Shown in pieces: positions 27,324 through 37,684 of a DNA stretch of 64,000 bases. Location of the stretch: positions 62,001 to 126,000 of the forward strand of contig RJMB01000015.1 in the NCBI GenBank assembly GCA_003725585.1, in the 5' to 3' direction. Positions within the stretch are counted from its first letter, which is position 1. Each line of letters begins with the position of its first letter. Below the pieces are notes generated by a model, which searched no databases, was not told where the DNA came from, and saw only the letters and a list, made by a program, of their open reading frames with translations. Made by a program: the position numbers and the translations under genes. This DNA comes from Halostreptopolyspora alba. Lineage in GTDB: Bacteria; Actinomycetota; Actinomycetes; Streptosporangiales; Streptosporangiaceae.

Positions 27324-27508
27324 AGTTGGTCGCTGCGTACGGCCTTGAGGAAGGCCCACCAGGCTGGGGTGTCGACTGTGAGGACGGCTCCGTGAGGATG
27401 AGTGGAGTCGCGGACGTGGACGTCCATCGGGGTGATTCGCGCCTCCACGCACGCATTGCTTGCTCCAGCGCTGTGACTGCTCTTGAACCAGTCGGTGTCG
27501 TGTCTCAC
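27320..27508 (-). CDS. DUF397 domain protein
   Basis: A 62-residue DUF397 protein: DTDWFKSSHSAGASNACVEARI, then VHVRDSTHPHGAVLTV and the end PAWWAFLKAVRSDQL, all family landmarks. DUF397 genes are nearly always paired with an XRE regulator carrying DUF5753; in Streptomyces coelicolor such pairs (Scr1/Scr2) influence antibiotic production. The GTG start abuts the stop codon of the XRE gene and has AAGGAGA upstream, so both are on one transcript. Confidence 0.9.
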   Translation of the reverse strand: MRHDTDWFKSSHSAGASNACVEARITPMDVHVRDSTHPHGAVLTVDTPAWWAFLKAVRSDQL

Positions 27509-28372
27509 TTAGTTCTCCTTAAGGCGTCGAAGCAACACGTCGCGAGAGTCGTCGGGGGATAGGGCGAGCTTGCTCGCGCACTCGAACCCCTTCATGAACG
27601 CCGTCGTATCTGCCTCGGAGTCGTGGTAAACCGCAGGTCCATACAGTGATGTCGCGAAGCCGATCCGTGGAGCGTTCTCGAATTCCAGAACGAGGATGCC
27701 ACCACCCAGTAACGGGTTATCCCTGATGCCTGACGGCATCACCTGGATACTGAGAGCTGATTCGCTCTCTACAAGCTGGAGCATGTGCAGGACCTGCCCC
27801 CGCATGACTGAAGGTCCACCGATCTCGTGGTGGAGCGCGTCCTCGGTGAATACGAAGGAGAGCCGCTTGGGCACGTCGGCTTCCATCACACGGTGCTGCT
27901 GTTCCAGACGGAACCCGATCCGGGACTTCACCTCCTGCTCTGAGGCTTCCCACCACACACCGTCGCAGGAGCGGATCACCGCCCGCATGTAGTCGGGTGA
28001 CTGAAGGAGCCCGGGGATGATGCCGGATTCGTACGAGTGGATCCTCGTGGCGTCAGCTTCCAGGTCGGCGAGCCGCTGGAAGGAACCCGGCAAGGAGTCC
28101 GTGTACAAGGCGCGGCGGCTCCGGCGTCGAGCCTGGGTACCCAGAGACAGGACAGTGCTGCGCTCCTCGCCCTTGACGCCGACGTGATCAAGGAACGCGA
28201 GAAGATCGTCGGGATTGAGGACGCCGATCCCGTTCTCCACCTGGCTCATTCGGGCGGCAGTACGACCGATGGCTTTTCCCGCTGCGGCCTGGGAGAGGCC
28301 GGCCCGCTCTCTGAGGCGGCGCAAGGTCAACCCCAGTTGCCGACGCTCCACGGTCGGCTTGGCCGTTCCCAT
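27509..28372 (-). CDS. XRE-family regulator with DUF5753 (WhiJ/Scr1-like)
   Basis: A 287-residue DNA-binding regulator. The N-terminal HTH (LGLTLRRLRERAGLSQAAAG ... RMSQVENGIGVLNPDDL, about 14-70) is followed by the DUF5753 domain (about 95-280) with IPGLLQSPDYMRAVI and the end ADTTAFMKGFECASKLALSPDDS. This group regulates development and antibiotic production in actinomycetes and probably binds its DUF397 partner. Start 28372 has GGAGGT 7 bases upstream; an in-frame start at 28411 is less likely. It is divergent from a small gene across an AT-rich dyad. Confidence 0.93.
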   Translation of the reverse strand: MGTAKPTVERRQLGLTLRRLRERAGLSQAAAGKAIGRTAARMSQVENGIGVLNPDDLLAFLDHVGVKGEERSTVLSLGTQARRRSRRALYTDSLPGSFQRLADLEADATRIHSYESGIIPGLLQSPDYMRAVIRSCDGVWWEASEQEVKSRIGFRLEQQHRVMEADVPKRLSFVFTEDALHHEIGGPSVMRGQVLHMLQLVESESALSIQVMPSGIRDNPLLGGGILVLEFENAPRIGFATSLYGPAVYHDSEADTTAFMKGFECASKLALSPDDSRDVLLRRLKEN

Positions 28373-28438
28373 CGCGTACCTCCAGCCCGTTTTCCACGGA
28401 CATTCCATCAAACCCTGGCGGACCGTAGCGACATCTTC

Positions 28439-28478
28439 TAGCCTATATATAAGGCTTATATGGCAATCTAAGCCTTAT
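28439..28478. promoter_or_regulatory. AT-rich dyad, likely operator of the XRE regulator
   Basis: Between the divergent XRE gene and the small ORF lie inverted arms ATAAGGCTTA (28449-28458) and TAAGCCTTAT (28469-28478), with a third half-site TAGCCT at 28439-28444 partly complementary to the first arm. The AT content is far above the surrounding genome. Placement suggests autoregulation by the XRE protein; that is inference. Confidence 0.6.
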
Positions 28479-28512
28479 CTTTCGTCTATTCTATCGGAAG
28501 CGAGGAACCCCC

Positions 28513-28743
28513 ATGTACGACCGTCGCCATGTGCATACCTGCTCCTCCGTCACGATTCCCCGGGACACCACGCTCACCTGGCTCGTCGGGCGGGGCGGCG
28601 ACGAGGTGGAACTGTCCATCGGCGCTGGCGACAACGCCATCCTGGACATCGAGTTCGAGATGATCGACCCGATCATCTCGGCGCTCACCTCAGCGCGTAA
28701 CCAGGCCGCGCGGGCCCGGGGAGAGGACGAAGGACCCGAGTAG
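28513..28743 (+). CDS. Small protein divergent from the XRE regulator
   Basis: A 76-residue hypothetical protein. It starts MYDRRHVHTCSSVTIPRDTT and contains a strand-like LTWLVGRGGDEVELSIGAG and an acidic helix (ILDIEFEMIDPIISALTSAR). CGAGGAA lies 6 bases before the ATG. Similar short ORFs often accompany XRE/DUF397 pairs, but I do not recognise a named family. It shares the AT-rich control region with the XRE gene, so may be regulated by it. Confidence 0.6.
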   Translation: MYDRRHVHTCSSVTIPRDTTLTWLVGRGGDEVELSIGAGDNAILDIEFEMIDPIISALTSARNQAARARGEDEGPE

Positions 28744-28881
28744 CGCGTGCGCGCTCCCCGGACCTCGGTACCGGTCTCGTGGAGGGGGGCCGGTACTGTC
28801 GTGGTGTCGGCCCGGTGACGGTGCCCTGGTTGTCACCGGCCGCCCACGTGACCCCGGCCCAATCGAGGAGAACGCGAGTCC

Positions 28882-29412
28882 ATGTCCGGTGAGCTGAGCG
28901 ATCTGATCGGGCGGCACGTCCGTGACATCCCCGACTTCCCGAGCCCCGGCGTGCTCTTCAAGGACATCACCCCGCTCCTCGACTCGCCCGCCCTGTTCCG
29001 CTCGGTGACGCTGGCGATGGCGGGCCGGTTCGCCGCGGCCGGAATCGACCGTGTCGTGGGGTTGGAGGCACGTGGTTTCCTGCTGGCCGCCCCGGTGGCT
29101 CTGGAACTCGGCGCGGGGCTGGTGCCGGTGCGGAAAGAGGGGAAACTGCCCGCGAAGACGCTGCGCGAGTCGTATGATCTGGAGTACGGCACGGCGACGG
29201 TCGAGATGCACGCCGACGCCGTCGCGCCCGGCGACCGCGTACTCGTCGTCGACGACGTGCTCGCGACCGGGGGGACAGCGCGGGCGGCGATGGAGCTGGT
29301 CCGCAAAGCGGGTGGTACCGTCGTTGGACTCTCGGTACTGATGGAACTCACGTTTCTGAAGGGCCGCGAGAAGCTGCCCGATGTGGAGCTGCACGCCCTA
29401 TCCGCGGTCTGA
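28882..29412 (+). CDS. apt: Adenine phosphoribosyltransferase
   Basis: A 176-residue salvage enzyme converting adenine and PRPP to AMP. The PRPP loop [17 protein letters not shown] lies near residue 116; [18 protein letters not shown] and [15 protein letters not shown] are Apt landmarks. GAGGAGAA precedes the ATG. The next gene is relA, as in other actinobacteria. Confidence 0.96.
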   Translation: MSGELSDLIGRHVRDIPDFPSPGVLFKDITPLLDSPALFRSVTLAMAGRFAAAGIDRVVGLEARGFLLAAPVALELGAGLVPVRKEGKLPAKTLRESYDLEYGTATVEMHADAVAPGDRVLVVDDVLATGGTARAAMELVRKAGGTVVGLSVLMELTFLKGREKLPDVELHALSAV

Positions 29413-29656
29413 TCCCCGACCCGGGGTCACCCGTACCCGAACCCGTACCCGCGGACACACCGCCACTTCGACCTCGACGCGGAGGCCCGGTCCCGAGGTA
29501 GGTGTAGCCGGGGTATCCGACCGCGCGGGCATAACTGAGCTGCAACGACGCGTTGGAACAAGTGAGCCGATCGCTCACGACGCAGCCGTCCACCCTCAGG
29601 ACCGGGTGGATGCCCCCGGCGTACCCCGCCGGGGCGAGCCGCGGGGAGGAATGCCC

Positions 29657-32230
<2,574 letters not shown>

Positions 32231-32279
32231 CGGCGTTGTGGGGTTGGCCCCTGGCGGTACCACCCCCCAGACTGCTGGC

Positions 32280-32660
32280 ATGAGGAAGTTCTCGCTGGAC
32301 GCACTGGCACGCAACCACCTGGAGATGGCGGCCAACGCGTCGTCCGGCCGAAGCTCCACCACGGTCTTCGGTGGCCACGAGCACACACTCCGCCACACCC
32401 TCATCGCGCTCACCCGCGGAAACTCGCTCTCCGAGCACCCCAACCCCGGCGAGTCGACCATTGTCGTCGTCCGTGGCCGGGTGAGGCTGATCGCCGGGGA
32501 GGACTTCTGGGAGGGGCGTTCCGGGGACATGCTGATCGTCCCCCAGGCACAGCACAGCCTGGAGGCACTGGAGGACGCGGTGGTGCTGCTCAACGTCGCC
32601 ATGGCCGGCCACGGGGCCGAGCAGCTCGATCAGGACGCCGAGCGCGAAGCGGCCTCCTGA
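32280..32660 (+). CDS. Cupin-fold protein
   Basis: A 126-residue single-cupin protein: TVFGGHEHTLRHTLIALTRGNSLSEHPNPGESTIVVVRGRVRLIAG followed by GDMLIVPQAQHSLEALEDAVVLLNV. The metal-type His residues (SEHPNPGE and QHSL) are partly conserved. Such small cupins are common and functionally diverse; some bind stress or quorum-type ligands. The ribosome site is weak; a GTG at 32238 is in frame. Only 49 bases separate it from relA, so it may be co-transcribed. Confidence 0.8.
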   Translation: MRKFSLDALARNHLEMAANASSGRSSTTVFGGHEHTLRHTLIALTRGNSLSEHPNPGESTIVVVRGRVRLIAGEDFWEGRSGDMLIVPQAQHSLEALEDAVVLLNVAMAGHGAEQLDQDAEREAAS

Positions 32661-32670
32661 CCGGTCGCTC

Positions 32671-32847
32671 GCGCGGCTTCGCCGCGTTTCCGGGCAGCTT
32701 GGTCCGAGGGTCGGCGGGGTTCTGGAGGCGTTGGAGGTTCCCGCTTGGGGGTGGGTGGTGTGGTGGTGGACCGGAGACGCCGAAGGTTCCCGCCTATTGG
32801 ACCCGAGGACCCCGAGCGCGGCTTCGCCGCGCTTTCGGGCAGCTTGG
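32671..32847. repeat. Two near-identical hairpin repeats between convergent genes
   Basis: The 16-base hairpin GCGCGGCTTCGCCGCG occurs at 32671-32686 and again at 32816-32831, each followed by TTTCCGGGCAGCTTGG or CTTTCGGGCAGCTTGG, so about 32 bases are repeated with few differences. Each forms a CGCGG/CCGCG stem with a small loop. They bracket the gap between the cupin gene (plus) and the DUF349 gene (minus) and are well placed as terminators for both. Confidence 0.6.
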
Positions 32848-32848
32848 C

Positions 32849-34081
32849 CTAGCTCATCTCGTTGAGCGCCTTTTCGGCCTCGTCGAGCCAGGACTGGCGC
32901 GCGCTGAGGGCGTCCTCGAACTCGCGGATCTTGCGGTCGTTGCCCTCCGATCTCGCCTGCTCCAGTTTGCTCTCCAGCTGGCTGATGGATTCACGCAGCT
33001 GGTTCACCGTGTCGGCGGCCCGGGCGCGCGCTTCGGGGTTGGTGCGCTGCAGCTCCTGGTCCTCGGCCTTGCGCACGGAGTCCTCCAGCTTGCGGAAGGC
33101 GCCTTCGAGTTGCTCCCGAGAGTCGCGTGGCAGGGGCCCGGCCTCCTCCCACTGCTCCTGGTAGTGGCGTAGCCGGGCACGCGCCTCACGTGGGTCCTTG
33201 ATCTGGTGGATCTCCTCACGCGCCTCCTTGAGGAGCCGCTCCTTGACCTCGGCGTTGTCGCGTAGTTCGGCGTCGCGTTCGGCGAACGCCGCGTTGCGCG
33301 CCTGGAAGAACCGGTCCTGGGCCGCCTTGAAACGCGCCCACAGGTCGTCCTCGCTGGAGCGGTCGGCGCGGCCGGCGGCCTTCCACTGCTGCATCAGCTC
33401 GCGGTACCGCCCGGAGGTCGGCCCCCAGTCGGTGGAGTCGGCCAGGGACTCCGCCTCGGCGATCAGTTCCTCCTTGTGCTTGCGGACCTGTTCGCGCTGC
33501 TGGTCGAGGCCGGCGAAGTAGGCTTTGCGGCGCTTGGAGAACGCGTTTCGGGCCGCGGACATGCGTTTCCACAGTGCCTGCTCGGTGGCACGGTCGGCGC
33601 GTGGCGCGGCCTTCCACTCGTCGATGAGCTGGCGCATGCGTTCCCCGCCGGACTTCCAGTGGGTGGTCTCCTCGGCGACGCGCTCCGCCTCGGCGGCGAT
33701 GCGCTCCTTGATGTCGCGTGCCTCTTCGCGCGCCTGCTGCTGTGCCCGTTTTTGTTCGGCCCGGCGTTCCTCGGCGCGCTCGGTGAGGGTGTCGAGTCGT
33801 CGGGAGAGCGCGTCCAGGTCGCCCACCACGTTGGCGTCGCGCACACTCGAACGCAGTTTCTCGATGCTGGAGAGCGCCTGCGCGGCGGAGAGGTCGGTGT
33901 TGGTGAGCCGCTCCTCCAACAGCTCGACCTCGGTCACCAGCGCGTCGTACTTACGGCGGAAGAACGCGAGGGCCTCCTCGGGGGCGCCGGCCTGCCACGA
34001 GCCGACGACGCGCTCGCCCTCGCTCGTGCGCACGTAGACCGTGCCGTCGTCGTCTACGCGGCCCCAGGGGTCCGTGTTCAC
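32849..34081 (-). CDS. DUF349 coiled-coil protein
   Basis: A 410-residue, highly charged helical protein. After a short start (MNTDPWGRVDDDGTVYVRTSEG) it has repeated DUF349 units with the landmarks LIDEWKAAPRADRATEQALWKRM and LMQQWKAAGRADRSSEDDLWARF, then long Glu/Arg helices (LRHYQEQWEEAGPLPRD). No enzymatic motif. DUF349 proteins sit near relA in many actinobacteria; some relatives have been linked to stress responses or nucleic-acid handling. Function unknown. Confidence 0.88.
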   Translation of the reverse strand: MNTDPWGRVDDDGTVYVRTSEGERVVGSWQAGAPEEALAFFRRKYDALVTEVELLEERLTNTDLSAAQALSSIEKLRSSVRDANVVGDLDALSRRLDTLTERAEERRAEQKRAQQQAREEARDIKERIAAEAERVAEETTHWKSGGERMRQLIDEWKAAPRADRATEQALWKRMSAARNAFSKRRKAYFAGLDQQREQVRKHKEELIAEAESLADSTDWGPTSGRYRELMQQWKAAGRADRSSEDDLWARFKAAQDRFFQARNAAFAERDAELRDNAEVKERLLKEAREEIHQIKDPREARARLRHYQEQWEEAGPLPRDSREQLEGAFRKLEDSVRKAEDQELQRTNPEARARAADTVNQLRESISQLESKLEQARSEGNDRKIREFEDALSARQSWLDEAEKALNEMS

Positions 34082-34589
34082 CGTGTCCTCCTGCGGTTAC
34101 GAGCCTGGCACCGGTTGCCAGGTTCCGGTTGTCGTGACAGCGAATCCCGGCTGAACGGTGCACGCGCTGTGGGACCTGCCGTGACTAGTCACGATATCCA
34201 TAACTCTGCGTCAGATAGCGACGATTTGTGGCTGATGCGGTTTCGTTGCCCCTCTCCAGCGGGGGATACGCCGACCGCGGCCTCGGAAGAGCAGGCGCCT
34301 CGCGCTGGTTGTGGAACCGGTCCACCACCGGGTGGTCGATACGTGGTGCTTGACCGACATAGTGACGACCAATATGGCACTGTCAGGGCGTTTGGCAAAG
34401 ACATGCGCCGGCCGGGGTGACCGAATGGTGATGGGAGGCGGGACCGTGTGGTCCGCCGTACCGCGCGGTGCGGCCGGTACGGCACGGAGGGTGACCGCTC
34501 GGCGAGGGGTCGCCGTCGGTAGGCTCGGATCGGGGCACCGCCGACCGGGCGGGCCCCACCGGTATCGTGTCGACAAGGAATCGAGGTCA
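34082..34589. other. Divergent intergenic region
   Basis: This 508-base region lies between the DUF349 gene and the MBL hydrolase, which point away from each other. It holds the candidate promoter at 34350-34378; no gene is convincing. In other actinobacteria a peptidyl-prolyl isomerase gene (ppiB) often occupies this neighbourhood, and no trace of it is visible. Confidence 0.4.
34350..34378 (+). promoter_or_regulatory. Candidate promoter TTGACC-17-TATGGC
   Basis: TTGACC (34350-34355) and TATGGC (34373-34378) with a 17-base spacer point toward the MBL hydrolase gene 211 bases downstream. The -10 is imperfect at its last base. Confidence 0.4.
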
Positions 34590-35276
34590 GTGCGCACCGT
34601 GCTCATCACCGCCTTTCCCGCCGGACCGCTCGCCGCGAACTGCTACGTGGTCGCTCCGGCCGCCGGCGCGGAGTGCGTCATCGTCGATCCCGGACAGCAG
34701 GCCACCGATGGCGTCTCGCAGCTCGTGCGCGAGCACGACCTCACGCCGGCCGCGGTGCTACTCACGCATGGTCACTTCGACCACGTGCTGTCCGCGGCCG
34801 AGGTGTGCGCGACCTACGGGGTGCCGGCCCGGGTGCACGCCGATGACCGGGAACTGCTCACCAACCCCGCGAAGGGGCTCGACCCCGGGCTGGGAGGCCA
34901 ACTGTCCGCCCTGCTCGGTGACACCGAGATGGTGGAGCCGGAGGGACTGGCGGAACTCTCCGGAGGCGAGAGGCTGACCGACGCCGGGCTGGACCTCACA
35001 GCGCGGCACGTACCGGGGCACACCCCCGGATCGGTGGCCTACGCGCTGGCCACCGGATCCGGCGAGCCAGACGTTGTGTTCACCGGCGACTTGCTGTTCG
35101 CCGGTTCCATCGGTCGTACCGACTTTCCCGGGGGCGACCACCCCACCATCCTGCGCAGCCTGGCTGAGGTGTGCCGCGAGTACCCCGAGGAGACCGTGGT
35201 GTTGCCCGGCCACGGGCCGCGGACCACCGTGGGTCGGGAGCGCGCCAGTAACCCGTTCCTGCGGGATCTGGGTTAG
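34590..35276 (+). CDS. MBL-fold hydrolase, glyoxalase II-like
   Basis: A 228-residue metallo-beta-lactamase fold enzyme. The metal motif THGHFDH lies near residue 52, HVPGHTPGS near 135, GDLLFAGSIGRTDFPGGD near 165 and LPGHGPRT near 205, so both metal sites look complete. Family relatives act as hydroxyacylglutathione hydrolases or similar thioester hydrolases; in actinobacteria the natural thiol is not glutathione, so the substrate is open. GTG start with GAGG 3 bases upstream. Normally followed by hisS; here a terminator-like hairpin and then aspS follow. Confidence 0.9.
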   Translation: MRTVLITAFPAGPLAANCYVVAPAAGAECVIVDPGQQATDGVSQLVREHDLTPAAVLLTHGHFDHVLSAAEVCATYGVPARVHADDRELLTNPAKGLDPGLGGQLSALLGDTEMVEPEGLAELSGGERLTDAGLDLTARHVPGHTPGSVAYALATGSGEPDVVFTGDLLFAGSIGRTDFPGGDHPTILRSLAEVCREYPEETVVLPGHGPRTTVGRERASNPFLRDLG

Positions 35277-35296
35277 CGTTCGGTGTCGGCTGGGTC

Positions 35297-35318
35297 AACC
35301 GGGCGGGGTGGCCCGGTT
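35297..35318 (+). terminator. Hairpin after the MBL hydrolase
   Basis: A perfect 8-bp stem AACCGGGC / GCCCGGTT with a six-base loop, 20 bases after the stop codon. Confidence 0.6.
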
Positions 35319-35472
35319 CGTCGGCGCATGAGCCCGGTGGGTAGGTCCGGTTTGGCGGTAGGATTCGGCTAGCCCGATGAGTTCGACCGCCCCTGTCCTC
35401 ACCTCGGGGCGCCCGCGGATCCGTCCGGTTCCGTTCAAGTCAGTCGCGTAGATAGTGGTACTTGGTAGCCTC

Positions 35473-37245
35473 ATGCATCGTTTTCGGACCCATACCTGTG
35501 GACAGCTCACGAGCGCCGACGTGGGGACTGACGCCCGCCTTTCCGGCTGGGTGCACAATCGCCGCGATCTCGGTGGTCTGCTGTTCGTGGACCTGCGCGA
35601 CCACTACGGAATCGTCCAGCTGCAGGCCCGTCCGGAATCTCCGGTGTTCGAGCAGCTCACGCGGTTGCCCAAGGAGACCGTGATCCGCGTCGACGGAACC
35701 GTCATCGCGCGCAGCCCCGAGAACGTCAACCCCGATCTGGCGACGGGGGAGATCGAGATCGAGGCCCACGAGGTCGAGGTCCTGGGCACCTGCGAGGAGC
35801 TGCCCTTCCCGGTGTTCCCGGAGGACTCGACCTCGGAGGAGCGCCGGCTGGCCTACCGTTTCCTGGACCTGCGGCGCGAGCGCATGCACCGCAACGTCAT
35901 GCTGCGCTCTCAGGTGATCTCCGCGATTCGCCGCAAGATGACCGCGCTCGGTTTCGACGAGTTCCAGACGCCTATCCTGACCAGCTCCAGCCCCGAGGGC
36001 GCGCGCGACTTCCTCGTGCCGTCGCGACTGCACCCGGGCAAGTTCTTCGCGCTGCCGCAGGCGCCGCAGCAGTTCAAGCAGATGCTCATGGTGGCCGGGT
36101 TCGACCGCTACTTCCAGATCGCGCCGTGCTTCCGTGACGAGGACAGCCGCGCCGACCGGTCGCCCGGTGAGTTCTACCAGCTCGACGTCGAGATGAGCTT
36201 CGTGGAACAGGACGAGGTCTTCGACGTCATCGAGCGGCTGATGACCGACGTGTTCACCGAGTTCGCCCCCGAGCGGGAGATGACCTCGCCGTTCCCACGC
36301 ATCGCCTATCGCGACGCTCTGACCTGGTATGGAACGGACAAGCCCGACCTTCGTGTGCCGCTGCGGATGGCCGATGTCACCGAGCTGTTCGAGAAGACCG
36401 ACTTCAAGGCGTTCGCCGGGAAGCGGGTGCGGGCGCTGGCCGTTCCCGGGATCGCCGAGATGCCGAGGTCGTTCTTTGACGGCCTGGGTGACTACGCGAC
36501 CGAACTCGGGGCCAAGGGGCTGGCCTGGCTGAAGGTGTCCGAGGACCGTGAACTCAGCGGGCCGATCGCGAAGTTCGTCGGTGACATCGCCGATGACCTG
36601 CTGACCGCGACGGGCGCCGACGCCGGCGGTGGGCTGTTCTTCTGCGCCAGTGAGGACTTCGACGAGATCAACCGGATCATGGCGCCGCTGCGGGTGGAGG
36701 TCGGCAAGCGCGCCGGCCTTTTCGAGGAGAACGCCTACCGGTTCTGCTGGATCGTGGACTTCCCGATGTACGAGTTCTCCGAGGAGACCGGAATCGAGTT
36801 CAGCCACAACCCGTTCTCCATGCCCCAGGGCGGGCTGACGGCGTTGGAGAACGAGGACCCGCTCGACATCCTCGCCTGGCAGTACGACATCGTCTGCAAC
36901 GGTGTCGAGCTGTCGTCGGGCGCCATCCGGAACCACTCGCCCGAGATCATGTACAAGGCGTTCGACATCGCCGGTTACAGCAAGGCGGAGGTCGAGGCGA
37001 AGTTCGGTGGGATGCTGCGCGCGTTGAAGTACGGCGCCCCGCCGCACGGGGGGATCGCACCAGGGATCGACCGGATTGTCATGCTCCTGGCCGACGAGCC
37101 CAACATTCGTGAGACGATCGCGTTCCCGCTGAACCAGAACGCCGAGGACCTGATGATGGGGGCACCCGCGCCCGTGGCGAACCACCAGCTCTCCGACGTC
37201 CACATTCGGGTCTCGCTCCCCCCGGAAGAGCGCAAGCGCCAGTAG
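35473..37245 (+). CDS. aspS: Aspartyl-tRNA synthetase
   Basis: A 590-residue class II synthetase: N-terminal anticodon-binding OB fold ([35 protein letters not shown]), class II motif 2 ([22 protein letters not shown]), the bacterial GAD insertion (about 290-420) and motif 3 ([16 protein letters not shown]). The ATG at 35473 matches the family start; an upstream in-frame start at 35455 adds six unsupported residues. No strong ribosome site is seen, so a short or missing leader is possible. Whether it also makes Asp-tRNA(Asn) cannot be read here. Confidence 0.96.
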   Translation: MHRFRTHTCGQLTSADVGTDARLSGWVHNRRDLGGLLFVDLRDHYGIVQLQARPESPVFEQLTRLPKETVIRVDGTVIARSPENVNPDLATGEIEIEAHEVEVLGTCEELPFPVFPEDSTSEERRLAYRFLDLRRERMHRNVMLRSQVISAIRRKMTALGFDEFQTPILTSSSPEGARDFLVPSRLHPGKFFALPQAPQQFKQMLMVAGFDRYFQIAPCFRDEDSRADRSPGEFYQLDVEMSFVEQDEVFDVIERLMTDVFTEFAPEREMTSPFPRIAYRDALTWYGTDKPDLRVPLRMADVTELFEKTDFKAFAGKRVRALAVPGIAEMPRSFFDGLGDYATELGAKGLAWLKVSEDRELSGPIAKFVGDIADDLLTATGADAGGGLFFCASEDFDEINRIMAPLRVEVGKRAGLFEENAYRFCWIVDFPMYEFSEETGIEFSHNPFSMPQGGLTALENEDPLDILAWQYDIVCNGVELSSGAIRNHSPEIMYKAFDIAGYSKAEVEAKFGGMLRALKYGAPPHGGIAPGIDRIVMLLADEPNIRETIAFPLNQNAEDLMMGAPAPVANHQLSDVHIRVSLPPEERKRQ

Positions 37246-37684
37246 CCCCAGAATCCGGGCGTCTTTGGGGATTGATTCGCGTGGTGGGACCCCGCGTAAC
37301 GCCAAGGCTGGGCAAACACCATCAAAAGGGAGTATCTCCCGTACTTCACCCCACGGTGACGTATCTTATCGTGGGGGTTGGTCAATAAGGGTCCACGGAA
37401 TTCACTACGCGCTGGTAACGATTCCGGTGAACAGTGCCCGGGACACCCCGGGGATTCGGTGGTTTTGCTCCCGAACTCATCGCATTTGGGGAGTCGGCGG
37501 GAAAAGTCCGGTATTTGCGGGGGTAGGAGCGGCGTCTCGGGGCGTGGGTGCGGGGGACTCGGATATATCTCTCACCACCTGCGCAAACGGGTGTTTCGCC
37601 GATAAACTGGGCCGAATCGGGTGCTCATGGGGAGGGCCGCGCACGCGGAATGGGAACCCGGGACGACATGGGGATGATCTACAC
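37246..37684. other. Intergenic region aspS to SpoIIE phosphatase
   Basis: This 439-base region is AT-richer than its neighbours. It contains GGGAG-TAT-CTCCC (37328-37340) and a longer dyad at 37349-37376. An open frame extends upstream of the phosphatase but its composition is not coding-like. The region probably carries the aspS terminator and the phosphatase promoter. Confidence 0.45.
37349..37376. repeat. Dyad CCCCACG / CGTGGGG
   Basis: Perfect 7-bp inverted arms separated by 14 AT-richer bases, 104 bases after aspS. Could be a terminator hairpin for aspS or an operator for the downstream gene; preceded within 9 bases by the smaller GGGAG/CTCCC dyad. Confidence 0.45.
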
